11,182 bases of DNA from Microcaldota archaeon (GTDB lineage Archaea > Micrarchaeota > Micrarchaeia > Micrarchaeales > CABMGC01). The stretch covers positions 1-11,182 of the forward strand of contig JAGWHN010000028.1 of NCBI GenBank assembly GCA_028866785.1, read 5' to 3'. Position 1 is the first letter of the stretch; every line of letters begins with the position of its first letter. A program made the position numbers and the translations under genes. The notes below the pieces were generated by a model, which saw only the letters and a list, made by a program, of their open reading frames with translations, made no database searches and was not told the origin of the DNA. Positions 1 to 6,265 of this stretch are shown in pieces.

Positions 1-505
1 CGGACCGAAGGGCGCAACCACAAAATTCTACACCTGGCAAATCAGGCTCTTTAGGAAGGGAAGCGTGAAATTCCTTGGCCTTACCCACGAGACCCCGCAG
101 ATGATCGGCGATGTGAAGAGCCTTGATTCCGAGACGGAGTACATAAACCACCTAGACGAGCTGCGGCACCAGAGGTCCTACAACAAGATGGATCTATTCT
201 CAACAAACGGGGCGCTTGTCTTGATACTTAGGGACCTCTTCATCGGCGCGATGAATGGAGAGATGAATCTTGATTACCTAACTGGCACGATCAAGACTCA
301 GATAGATTTCGAGAGGCAAAGGAGCGCAGACCCAGCGATAACCGAGATAGGCAAGATAATCGAGACAAAAGGGATCATAAAGTATCTGCAGCTTGACAAG
401 GACTCCGTGATCTCAAAGCTTGGCCGCAAGTACGCGGGCAAGAAGCAGGGAATAGAGCTTCTGATCAAGCTTCTCAAGGATAAATATAATAATAAATATC
501 CGTAG
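1..505 (+). CDS. GT2-type glycosyltransferase, C-terminal part (5' end outside window)
   Basis: The reading frame is open from base 2, before the first possible start at 65 (GTG), so this is the tail of a longer gene and not a 146-residue protein. About 21 residues precede that GTG. The stretch YTWQIRLFRKGSVKFLGLTH followed by E-T-P resembles the 'W-Q-x-R-L-F-R-x-G ... HE' segment that follows the catalytic domain in many family 2 glycosyltransferases, which transfer a sugar from a nucleotide donor at the inner face of the membrane. The remaining about 120 residues are charged and helical, with no clear transmembrane segment. The nucleotide-binding part and any DxD motif lie upstream of the window. 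It is followed after 23 bp by an aminotransferase gene whose probable TATA box overlaps its 3' end. Family assignment rests on a short conserved segment and on the glycan-gene context. Confidence 0.72.
   Translation, partial: GPKGATTKFYTWQIRLFRKGSVKFLGLTHETPQMIGDVKSLDSETEYINHLDELRHQRSYNKMDLFSTNGALVLILRDLFIGAMNGEMNLDYLTGTIKTQIDFERQRSADPAITEIGKIIETKGIIKYLQLDKDSVISKLGRKYAGKKQGIELLIKLLKDKYNNKYP
491..498 (+). promoter_or_regulatory. Putative archaeal TATA box for the aminotransferase gene, inside the 3' end of the GT2 gene
   Basis: The A/T-only run at 481-498 contains AATAAATA (491-498) and TAAATATA (481-488). With the usual spacing of about 25 bases, the first would start transcription near 520, giving a very short leader before the ATG at 529. 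The second would start near 511. The lysine- and asparagine-rich tail of the upstream protein is encoded by the same bases, so the A/T richness may partly be coding. Confidence 0.4.
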
Positions 506-528
506 ATTCAAAGTTAGTGTTGATAGAA

Positions 529-1623
529 ATGGTACGGATAAGGATGTCGGAGCCCTTCATCGGAAGGGAGGAGGTCGATAATGTTGTCAAGGCGGTTGAG
601 ACCAAGCTTAGGCCTAACGACGAGTTTGTCTTGGGCTTTGAAAAGGGGTTCGCGTCATACGTTGGTCCAAAGCACGGGGTCTCTGTGATTAACGGCACGG
701 CAGCGCTGCACCTTGCGCTTGCGGCACTCGGGGTGAAGGCAGGGGACGAGGTGATAGTACCCTCTATGACCTCGATTGGCTGCACTAACGCAATCGCCCT
801 GACAGGCGCTAAGGCGGTCTTTGTGGACTCGACGCCAGAGTACTGGTGCATGGACCCGAAGGGATTTGAGGCAAAGATAACAAAGAAGACAAAGGCGATA
901 ATGCCAGTTCATGTTTACGGCCATCCCTGCGACATGGCACCGATAAGAGAGATCGCATCAAAGCACGGCGTGCCTATAGTCGAGGACTGCGCCGAGGCGA
1001 TAGGGTCTAAGTACAAGGGAAAGATGGTGGGCAACTTTTCGGACATTGCCTGCCACTCATTCTATGGAAACAAGGTCATAACTACAGGCGAGGGGGGGAT
1101 GTGCCTCACTGATAATGACGATCTCGCCGAGCGCATGAGGGTGCTTAGGAACCAGGGCACAAAGCCGCAGTATAGAAACAAGTACTACTACGACGAGCTC
1201 GGGTTCAACTACAGGATGACCAACATGCAGGCGGCCGTCGGTGTCGCCCAGCTAAAGAGGCTTGATTACCTAGTCGACAAGAAGCTCGAGATGGCAAAGG
1301 CGTACGATCAGATCTTCGAGTCACGCTCAAAGAACGTGGTTCACGCTCCGCTAATGGAGTGGGCGAAGAATACCTACTGGTACTACTCCATTCTTGTCCC
1401 AAAAGATAAGAGGGACGAGGTAACTGCACAGCTGGAAAAGAAGGAAATCGAGGTCAGGCCGTTTTTCTATCCGATTCACATGCTTCCTCACTACACCACT
1501 GGCGAGAAACTCCCGGTGGCCGAGGACATAGGCTTTAGGGGGCTGAACATTCCTTCAGGGCCGTATCTAACGCACGAGCAGATAGAGGAGGTCGCAACAG
1601 AGATAATCAAGATCACGGGATGA
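529..1623 (+). CDS. DegT/DnrJ/EryC1/StrS family PLP-dependent sugar aminotransferase, perosamine-synthase-like
   Basis: Transfers an amino group, normally from glutamate, to the keto carbon of a nucleotide-linked keto sugar. The closest motif match I recognise is GDP-perosamine synthase (4-amino-4,6-dideoxymannose). Counting from ATG 529, the protein has 364 residues, typical of the family. It shows the substrate/PLP segment VSVINGTAALHLAL (about 51-64), VEDCAEAIGSKYKG with PLP-contacting Asp153, and HSFYGNKVITTGEGGM with the Schiff-base lysine Lys182. 'F-x-G-N-K-x-I-T-T-G-E-G-G-M' is the perosamine-synthase form of this motif. The frame also opens at GTG 517. I prefer ATG 529 because family members begin shortly before a 'MSEPFIG'-like segment and because of the TATA spacing. 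ATG 544 is also possible. The stop overlaps the start of the cupin gene (ATGA), implying co-translation. Substrate (GDP or dTDP sugar, C3 or C4) is inferred only. Confidence 0.9.
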   Translation: MVRIRMSEPFIGREEVDNVVKAVETKLRPNDEFVLGFEKGFASYVGPKHGVSVINGTAALHLALAALGVKAGDEVIVPSMTSIGCTNAIALTGAKAVFVDSTPEYWCMDPKGFEAKITKKTKAIMPVHVYGHPCDMAPIREIASKHGVPIVEDCAEAIGSKYKGKMVGNFSDIACHSFYGNKVITTGEGGMCLTDNDDLAERMRVLRNQGTKPQYRNKYYYDELGFNYRMTNMQAAVGVAQLKRLDYLVDKKLEMAKAYDQIFESRSKNVVHAPLMEWAKNTYWYYSILVPKDKRDEVTAQLEKKEIEVRPFFYPIHMLPHYTTGEKLPVAEDIGFRGLNIPSGPYLTHEQIEEVATEIIKITG

Positions 1624-2027
1624 ACATGGAGACAAAAAACAGGCTAAAGGACATACTCATTGACATACCCACCAGATCTGATGCGAGAGGCGAGGCAGTC
1701 AAGATAATGACTGTCGCCATGACAGGCTGGCCTACAAGGGACATAGTTTCTCTTTTGACAAATCCTGGCGTAATTCGGGGAAACCACTACCACAAGGTTA
1801 AGGAGGAGGCTTTTGTGGTCGTCACAGGTAGAGTGCTAGTCAAGATGGTCGATGTGGAAACAGGCGAGCGCAAGGAGATAACCCTTGACGGAAAAAACAG
1901 GCAGCTGCTATTTGTACATCCATACGTCGCCCACACAATAAAGAACATAGGCGACGGTCCATGCTGGCTTGTGGAGATGGAGAATGCGGACTACGACAAA
2001 AACGACGACTACAGATTTGAGGTCTAG
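1620..2027 (+). CDS. Small cupin protein, CapF C-terminal/WxcM-like sugar epimerase or isomerase
   Basis: A 135-residue single-domain cupin. Cupin motif 1 is visible as G54-N-H56-Y-H58 followed by Glu62/Glu63. Motif 2 is P101-x3-H105-x3-N109. Three histidines and a glutamate are therefore present to bind a metal. The pattern RGNHYHKVKEEAFVVVTG, then V-x-P-x-x-x-H-x-I-x-N-I-G, then a terminal D-x-x-F-E-V resembles the cupin domain at the C terminus of CapF (which epimerises C3 of a UDP-4-keto sugar) and the FdtA/WxcM group of keto-sugar isomerases. It starts at an ATG sharing the ATGA junction with the aminotransferase; ATG 1626 is an alternative start. Coupling to an aminotransferase suggests it acts on the same keto sugar, setting stereochemistry or moving the keto group before amination. 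The exact reaction is inferred. Confidence 0.8.
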   Translation: MNMETKNRLKDILIDIPTRSDARGEAVKIMTVAMTGWPTRDIVSLLTNPGVIRGNHYHKVKEEAFVVVTGRVLVKMVDVETGERKEITLDGKNRQLLFVHPYVAHTIKNIGDGPCWLVEMENADYDKNDDYRFEV

Positions 2028-2060
2028 ACGCTACTCATTGTGGTTTAGTTCGAAAGTCGC

Positions 2061-3140
2061 TCAGCCCTTTTGGGCCAAAACTTTGTGGTAAACATCTAGG
2101 GTTTCCTTGGCGACCCTATCCCAGGAGAACCCTCTCACATATTTTAGCATTATTTGCCTGCGCTTTGTCTCGAACCCCTTTTCCTCTATCCCTCTTATTA
2201 GTCCCGCGGCATCCTTCTCATCCTTTGAAACAAAGCAGTATCTTGTGACCTCGTCATCAACCTTATTTCCTTTGTATATGACGACAGGCAGCCCTCTGCA
2301 CTGCGAATTTATCATCGGCAAGCTGGATCCCTCCTCAAGTGTGGGATAAAAAAATAGGTCAAAGCCATCGTACATCTCCAGAAACCTGTTTTGTGCAGGG
2401 AAGCTTTTTATCTCTAAATTCTCTAGCCTGTTCTCAGATTTGTATGCACGCATCACCTCCTCCTCAGGTCCGTGGCCATACATCTTGAATACTATGCTCT
2501 TGTCGTCCTTGAGCAGCTTTGCGGTCTTGAGCACAAACATCGGGTTCTTCCAAGGAGCAAATGCACCGACATATCCCACTACAAATTCCCTCCTCTTTGT
2601 CTTCTTAGGTATCGGGGCTGTTCTGAATTCTTCCGATGGACCAAGTAGCGTTGTAACATGAGCTCCAAACATTCCTCCAAACCTCTTCACCGCGTCCTTT
2701 TCCACCGTGCTAGCACTGAAAATTATGCTGTCAGAGAACTTGAAGCAGTCCATGATGCTCCTTGCGACCAGCCTGCTGTACATTCTCTGTGAAAATCCCT
2801 GCACGGAGTTTATGTCCATCCTCATCAAGTCGTGTATCGAGGTTATGACTTTCGCTTTGGTGCCCAGCTTCTTTACGGTCTTGGCAACGAATCCAAGCTC
2901 CTGGTTTGTTATGTGTATTATGTCGTACTTTTTTTTGGCCAGCTTCCTAACTTTGAATTTGAAGAGCGTATTGGCATAAACATATGCGATGCTGTCTAGT
3001 CGTTTTGACTTTTCGGTCACGTAGACTAGGTCAACAACGTGCTTTTTTCTGATCCTTTCGTAGAGCTGGTAGGTGTACTCCGTCATACCATCCCTGCTTC
3101 CCTCCTGCGGCTTTATTACGTTAACTAGTGCAATCTTCAT
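2061..3140 (-). CDS. Group 1 (GT4) GT-B glycosyltransferase
   Basis: 359 residues with GT-B architecture. The N-terminal Rossmann half starts MKIALVNV and contains DIIHITNQE (about 73-81) and ITSIHDL (99-105), the usual acceptor-side segments. The C-terminal half starts at FVVGYVGAFAPWKNP (186-200), where the Lys sits in the donor-phosphate-binding loop, and continues with YGHGPEEEVM. The E-x7-E segment reads EGSSLPMIN (270-278), so the second glutamate, which normally contacts the donor sugar or ribose, is asparagine. No transmembrane segment or signal peptide is seen, so it would act at the cytoplasmic membrane face. It is transcribed alone, convergent with the cupin gene (33 bp between stops) and divergent from the nucleotidyltransferase. 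Donor and acceptor are unknown. The short gap to the cupin gene (2028-2060) shows no terminator-like structure. Confidence 0.88.
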   Translation of the reverse strand: MKIALVNVIKPQEGSRDGMTEYTYQLYERIRKKHVVDLVYVTEKSKRLDSIAYVYANTLFKFKVRKLAKKKYDIIHITNQELGFVAKTVKKLGTKAKVITSIHDLMRMDINSVQGFSQRMYSRLVARSIMDCFKFSDSIIFSASTVEKDAVKRFGGMFGAHVTTLLGPSEEFRTAPIPKKTKRREFVVGYVGAFAPWKNPMFVLKTAKLLKDDKSIVFKMYGHGPEEEVMRAYKSENRLENLEIKSFPAQNRFLEMYDGFDLFFYPTLEEGSSLPMINSQCRGLPVVIYKGNKVDDEVTRYCFVSKDEKDAAGLIRGIEEKGFETKRRQIMLKYVRGFSWDRVAKETLDVYHKVLAQKG

Positions 3141-3161
3141 GATATGACCTATCCGTAAAAG

Positions 3162-3188
3162 AGCCCGCTGCCAGATGGTAAACGGGCT
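3162..3188. repeat. Inverted repeat/hairpin in the divergent promoter region
   Basis: AGCCCG (3162-3167) pairs perfectly with CGGGCT (3183-3188). Inside, TGCC (3169-3172) can pair with GGTA (3177-3180) using one G-U pair, leaving loop AGAT. The only mismatch is a small internal loop (C opposite AA). The structure lies 22 bp ahead of the minus-strand GT4 start, at or just after its predicted transcription start. It is G/C-rich in an otherwise A/T-rich spacer, so it could be an operator for a dyad-binding regulator or a hairpin at the 5' end of the GT4 mRNA. Confidence 0.55.
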
Positions 3189-3210
3189 AATTATACATTG
3201 ACTGACACAA

Positions 3211-3220
3211 CTTATTTAAA
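3211..3220 (-). promoter_or_regulatory. Putative TATA box for the minus-strand GT4 gene
   Basis: Read on the minus strand, 3220-3211 is TTTAAATAAG, close to the archaeal TATA consensus. A start about 25 bases downstream would fall near 3187, placing the inverted repeat at 3162-3188 right at the start of a leader of about 45 nt. The same A/T block could also serve plus-strand transcription. A second, weaker A/T block lies at 3190-3198. Confidence 0.4.
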
Positions 3221-3230
3221 TGGACATAAC

Positions 3231-3257
3231 GCTTAAATATCAGGGGAAGTTTAATTA
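3231..3257 (+). promoter_or_regulatory. Putative TATA boxes for the nucleotidyltransferase gene
   Basis: Two candidates precede the ATG at 3281. GCTTAAATAT (3231-3240) would give a leader of about 20 nt. TTTAATTA (3250-3257), centred about 27 bases before the ATG, would give a leaderless mRNA. No Shine-Dalgarno-like sequence lies before the ATG, which favours the leaderless reading. Confidence 0.45.
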
Positions 3258-3280
3258 GTGTGTCCAATTCTGTGATATAA

Positions 3281-3994
3281 ATGATCAAAACAGCCGTTAT
3301 AATTGCAGGTGGTTCCAGCCAGAGGCTAAGGCCCCTAACCGACAACAAGCCCAAGACGCTAGTTGAGGTAAAGGGCAAGCCGATTCTCTACTGGATTATC
3401 CAGTGGCTCAAGAAGCACCAGATAGAGCATGTAGTCCTAGGGGTCGCCTACAAGAAGGAGATGATCTATGACTATATGAATGCGAACCGCAACTTCGGGC
3501 TCAAGGTGGACTTCAGCGAGCACACCGTCGAGGGGGGCACCGCCCAGGGATTCAAGCTCGCAATAAAGAGATTCGTTGACGACGAGGATTTCCTTGCGAT
3601 GAACGGGGATGAGCTAACAAACCTGGATATAGGCAAGCTCTATGAGGCACACAAGAAGAACAATGCGATAGTGACGCTTGCGAGCGCGCCGTTCCACTGC
3701 CGCTTCAGCGTGCTTAAGATCGGCGATGAGGGCAAGATTGTGGGCTTTGAGAGGGACATGAGGCTGCACAACGCTCCGGTGCACATAGGGGTGAACATGT
3801 TTAACAAAAGGATACTAAATCACATACCTGACACGGGCGGAATAGAGGAGCTCGTGTTCAAGAAACTTGCAGATGAGAACAATGGGGCTTATGCCTACAT
3901 GCTTCCCGAGCATGAGAGCTGGATGAGCATAAACACCCAAAAGGACCTAGAGGAGGCCACAACACACACGACAAACTGGCTCACTATTTCCTGA
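3281..3994 (+). CDS. Sugar-1-phosphate nucleotidyltransferase (mannose/heptose-1-phosphate guanylyltransferase-like)
   Basis: Joins an NTP and a sugar-1-phosphate to give NDP-sugar and pyrophosphate, the entry step to the pathway. At 237 residues it is a single catalytic domain without the C-terminal acyltransferase-like or left-handed helix domains of larger relatives. Visible motifs: A9-G-G-S-S-Q-R15-L-R-P-L-T with Lys25 (nucleotide binding), E-G-G-T-A at 84-88 (the usual L-G-T-A segment), and N108-G-D110, whose Asp binds the metal. Near the C terminus, W214-M-S-I-N replaces the common 'W-x-D-I-G-T', so the second metal-binding Asp is not at its usual place; this may be normal in its subfamily. 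The short form and motif style recall GDP-forming enzymes such as HddC, which fits the GDP-mannose-type genes nearby. NTP and sugar specificity are inferred. Its 3' end overlaps the convergent SDR gene by 11 bp. Confidence 0.85.
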   Translation: MIKTAVIIAGGSSQRLRPLTDNKPKTLVEVKGKPILYWIIQWLKKHQIEHVVLGVAYKKEMIYDYMNANRNFGLKVDFSEHTVEGGTAQGFKLAIKRFVDDEDFLAMNGDELTNLDIGKLYEAHKKNNAIVTLASAPFHCRFSVLKIGDEGKIVGFERDMRLHNAPVHIGVNMFNKRILNHIPDTGGIEELVFKKLADENNGAYAYMLPEHESWMSINTQKDLEEATTHTTNWLTIS

Positions 3995-4955
3995 GCTTCT
4001 CTCTCCAGTATTCGATCGTCTTCTTCAGCCCGACCTCAAGCTTGACCTCTGGCTTCCAGCCAAGGTGCTTTGATATCTTTGCAGTGTCGAGGTCAATGAA
4101 GGGCTGGTCCGATTCGATTGGTCTAAATGGATAGTTTGGCGGATATGTCCCGAGCGCGATCTTCTTCTTGTCAAATCCGATCATCTCAGCTATCTGGTAT
4201 GCTGCATCCTTGTTTGAGATTATGTGTCTTGTCGCCGCGTTGAACGCCTCGCCCTTGATCTCCTTGTGCTCAATCGCCTTGAGGTAGGCGTTCACATGGT
4301 CTGAGACATACATGTAGTCCCTCAGCGAGTCTGGCGCTCCGATGTAGACCTTTTCGTCGTTGAGCATGGTCGTGACAAGATACTCGACATAGAAGGAGGT
4401 ATCAATCTTCCTTCCATAGGAGTTTGTGCATCTCATCACCGTTGCGTTGAGGCCGTTTACATACGACATCATCCTAAGCTGCACGTCTGTCATCGCCTTG
4501 GTGTTCGCATACGGACTCGACGGGTTGAGAACTGCATCCTCCTTTATTGGCGAGGTTTTCTGCATCCCGTAGACCTCTGCCGTAGAGGCGTAGATCAGCT
4601 TTCGCTGCTTGAAATCCGGAAGCTCAAGCATCGAGTATGCGATGTTCATGGTTCCGACTATGTTGTTGTGAACGTAAGTAAATGGCTTCTCAAACGACTC
4701 CCTGACCGGGCTGAGCGCCGCAAGGTGGACGACGATGTCCGGCTCCACCATTTTTAGCGTATTTGCCATCGACTGATAGTCCCCTATGTCGCAGGTGAGA
4801 AGCTGGGCTCCGTTTAGGAACTCCTTTGAGAGGAGTGGATTCCTGTTTGTCGCGGGTTTTAGTATCCCGTATACCTCGTGCTTCTTCTTCACAAGCTCTT
4901 GGACCAGATGTGAGCCTATAAATCCAGTCACTCCAGTTACAAGTATTCTCTCCAT
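3984..4955 (-). CDS. Extended SDR, probable NDP-sugar 4,6-dehydratase (GDP-mannose 4,6-dehydratase-like)
   Basis: A 323-residue NAD(P)-dependent sugar enzyme of the epimerase/dehydratase superfamily. The cofactor loop is G8-V-T-G11-F-I-G14. The active site reads S124-T125-A126-E127-V-Y-G with Y149-A-N-T-K153. The Thr-x-Glu before V-Y-G, together with Tyr and Lys, is the four-residue set of 4,6-dehydratases such as RmlB and GMD. 4-Epimerases usually lack this Glu, although UDP-glucuronate decarboxylases also keep it. R-D-Y-M-Y-V-S-D-H-V (about 213-222) is the usual substrate-side segment. The likely product is an NDP-4-keto-6-deoxy sugar, which the aminotransferase, C-methyltransferases and other SDRs could use; a reductase or epimerase role remains possible. 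The ATG is preceded by GTGAT (4959-4963), and the gene has its own TATA-like box. Confidence 0.82.
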   Translation of the reverse strand: MERILVTGVTGFIGSHLVQELVKKKHEVYGILKPATNRNPLLSKEFLNGAQLLTCDIGDYQSMANTLKMVEPDIVVHLAALSPVRESFEKPFTYVHNNIVGTMNIAYSMLELPDFKQRKLIYASTAEVYGMQKTSPIKEDAVLNPSSPYANTKAMTDVQLRMMSYVNGLNATVMRCTNSYGRKIDTSFYVEYLVTTMLNDEKVYIGAPDSLRDYMYVSDHVNAYLKAIEHKEIKGEAFNAATRHIISNKDAAYQIAEMIGFDKKKIALGTYPPNYPFRPIESDQPFIDLDTAKISKHLGWKPEVKLEVGLKKTIEYWREKLRK

Positions 4956-4992
4956 AGTATCACATCGTTCCTAATCTTTTTTATGGTAACCC

Positions 4993-5004
4993 ATAAATTA
5001 TAAA
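4993..5004 (-). promoter_or_regulatory. Putative TATA box for the minus-strand SDR gene
   Basis: In the 73-bp spacer between the C-methyltransferase stop and this SDR start, the minus strand reads TTTATAATTTAT at 5004-4993. The predicted start lies near 4975, giving a leader of about 20 nt that ends in a GTGAT ribosome-binding-like site. This suggests the SDR is transcribed separately from the long array upstream, with or without read-through. Confidence 0.5.
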
Positions 5005-5028
5005 CTTTGCTTTTGAAGATTCTCAGAT

Positions 5029-6264
5029 TTACCCTATTATCCTAAACTCAGGTATGTTGACGATGAGTTTTGCGCCGTTTTGGGTGAGCGGCCTGCTTTC
5101 TTTTATTATCTCTTCTAGGAAATGATATGGAAGGACTAGCACATAGTCGGGCTTCATCTTCTTTGCCTCCTCAAGCGAGACAAGCTTGATTCCTGTGCCT
5201 GAGTAGTATCTTCCCCACTTTCTCGGATTCTTGTCGATCGCATAGGGTATCTGCTTGCTGGTTATGCCAAGGTACTGGACCTGGACAAGGCCACGGGTAG
5301 ATGCCCCCCAGATGACAAACTTCTTTCCCTTCGCCATTTCTGCGTCCATGAACTCAATGACCTTCTTCCTGTTCTCATCCATTCTCCTCTGGAACTTCTC
5401 GTAAGTCTCTATCTTGCTTAGCTCCATTGCCTTTTCCATTTCCCGTATCTTCCTCAGGTTCTCTGCGCCACTGCCCGAGCCGAGAGCGCTCTTTTCATCC
5501 ACAACAAAAACCCTTATGCTTCCTCCGTTTACGCTGTTTAGCTCCGCATCAATTAGCTTCATTCCGTTGCGGCCAAGCAGATTCTCTATCGCATTCAGCG
5601 AATAGTATTCCAGGTGCTCGTGGCATATGTCGTCGTATGTGTTGTTCTTGAGCATCAGCATGAGATAGTTCATCTGTATGACCCACACCCCGTCCTCGGA
5701 GAGGCACTTCTTTATGTCCTGTACGAATTCATTCGGGTTCGGCAGATCGTAGAACATGGATATTGATGTTATTATCTTCGCCTTGGTGTCTGCCGCCTTC
5801 CAGTAGCTTTCCTTGTTGAAGAAATCATGGACTATAGTGCTGCCTGGTGCGCTCTTGTATCCAACATCCGACGGCTCGAATCCAATTTTCCTTATTCCAT
5901 CCTGTTTGTAAAGTGTTAGCAACGTCCCGTCATTTGAACCGATGTCTGTCACGTAATCCCCTGGATTGAGGTGGACAATGCGCTGTGCGCTCTCGATTAT
6001 GTCGCTTAGTGCCCTGACCATCATAGGGGAGATTCCGCTTTCGTACCAATAGTGCCTGTAGAGCAGTTCCCTCTCGAAGGTGTATCTCATCTGGAGCAGG
6101 TTGCATTTTTTGCACAGAACTATCTCAAGCGGCGCCTTGTGCATCTTCTCGTCGGGCCTTTCCGGAAATCCGGTCACTGTCTGCATGCCAAGGGAACAGA
6201 TGGGCACAAGCTCATCACCTGAGCATATCCTGCAGTTCTTCAATTCAACATAATCCGCATCCAT
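5029..6264 (-). CDS. NDP-sugar C-methyltransferase (zinc-binding domain, SAM domain, C-methyltransferase C-terminal domain), HEH type
   Basis: A 411-residue SAM-dependent enzyme with the three-part layout of TylC3/NovU/TcaB9-type deoxysugar C-methyltransferases. The zinc site is C11-x2-C14 with C51-x2-C54. The SAM loop is D107-I-G-S-N-D-G113. The C-terminal domain includes a Rossmann-like F-V-I-W-G-A-S-T-R-G (316-325). The catalytic-region motif C214-H215-E216-H217-L-E-Y-Y is intact in the form common to one branch of the family. Where TcaB9-like enzymes have a histidine in 'H-I-P/D-D', this one has Y-D-L-P (about 172-175). Such enzymes place a methyl group on carbon 3 (or 5) of a 4-keto-6-deoxy NDP-sugar, giving branched sugars. 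It begins one base after the upstream SDR stop, with AGGAG at 6270-6274 as ribosome binding site. It is the last gene of the array. Confidence 0.88.
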   Translation of the reverse strand: MDADYVELKNCRICSGDELVPICSLGMQTVTGFPERPDEKMHKAPLEIVLCKKCNLLQMRYTFERELLYRHYWYESGISPMMVRALSDIIESAQRIVHLNPGDYVTDIGSNDGTLLTLYKQDGIRKIGFEPSDVGYKSAPGSTIVHDFFNKESYWKAADTKAKIITSISMFYDLPNPNEFVQDIKKCLSEDGVWVIQMNYLMLMLKNNTYDDICHEHLEYYSLNAIENLLGRNGMKLIDAELNSVNGGSIRVFVVDEKSALGSGSGAENLRKIREMEKAMELSKIETYEKFQRRMDENRKKVIEFMDAEMAKGKKFVIWGASTRGLVQVQYLGITSKQIPYAIDKNPRKWGRYYSGTGIKLVSLEEAKKMKPDYVLVLPYHFLEEIIKESRPLTQNGAKLIVNIPEFRIIG

Positions 6265-6265
6265 A

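Noticed and set aside
65..505. A complete 146-residue protein starting at GTG 65
   Set aside because: The frame is open upstream to base 2 and the upstream residues join directly to a glycosyltransferase-like segment, so it is the 3' part of a larger gene.
474..851. A 125-residue minus-strand frame opposite the aminotransferase
   Set aside because: It is antisense to conserved aminotransferase codons, low in complexity (Ser/Thr/Ala-rich) and matches no family I know.
2028..2060. A bidirectional terminator between the convergent cupin and GT4 genes
   Set aside because: The 33-bp gap has neither a clear inverted repeat nor a T-run on either strand.
3187..3378. A 63-residue minus-strand frame across the divergent promoter
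   Set aside because: It lies antisense to the start of the nucleotidyltransferase and contains the promoter boxes; it shows no recognisable domain.
4974..4983. A plus-strand T-run as terminator
   Set aside because: The gene ending nearby is on the other strand, where this reads as an A-run, so it cannot be a T-rich terminator for it; no stem precedes it.
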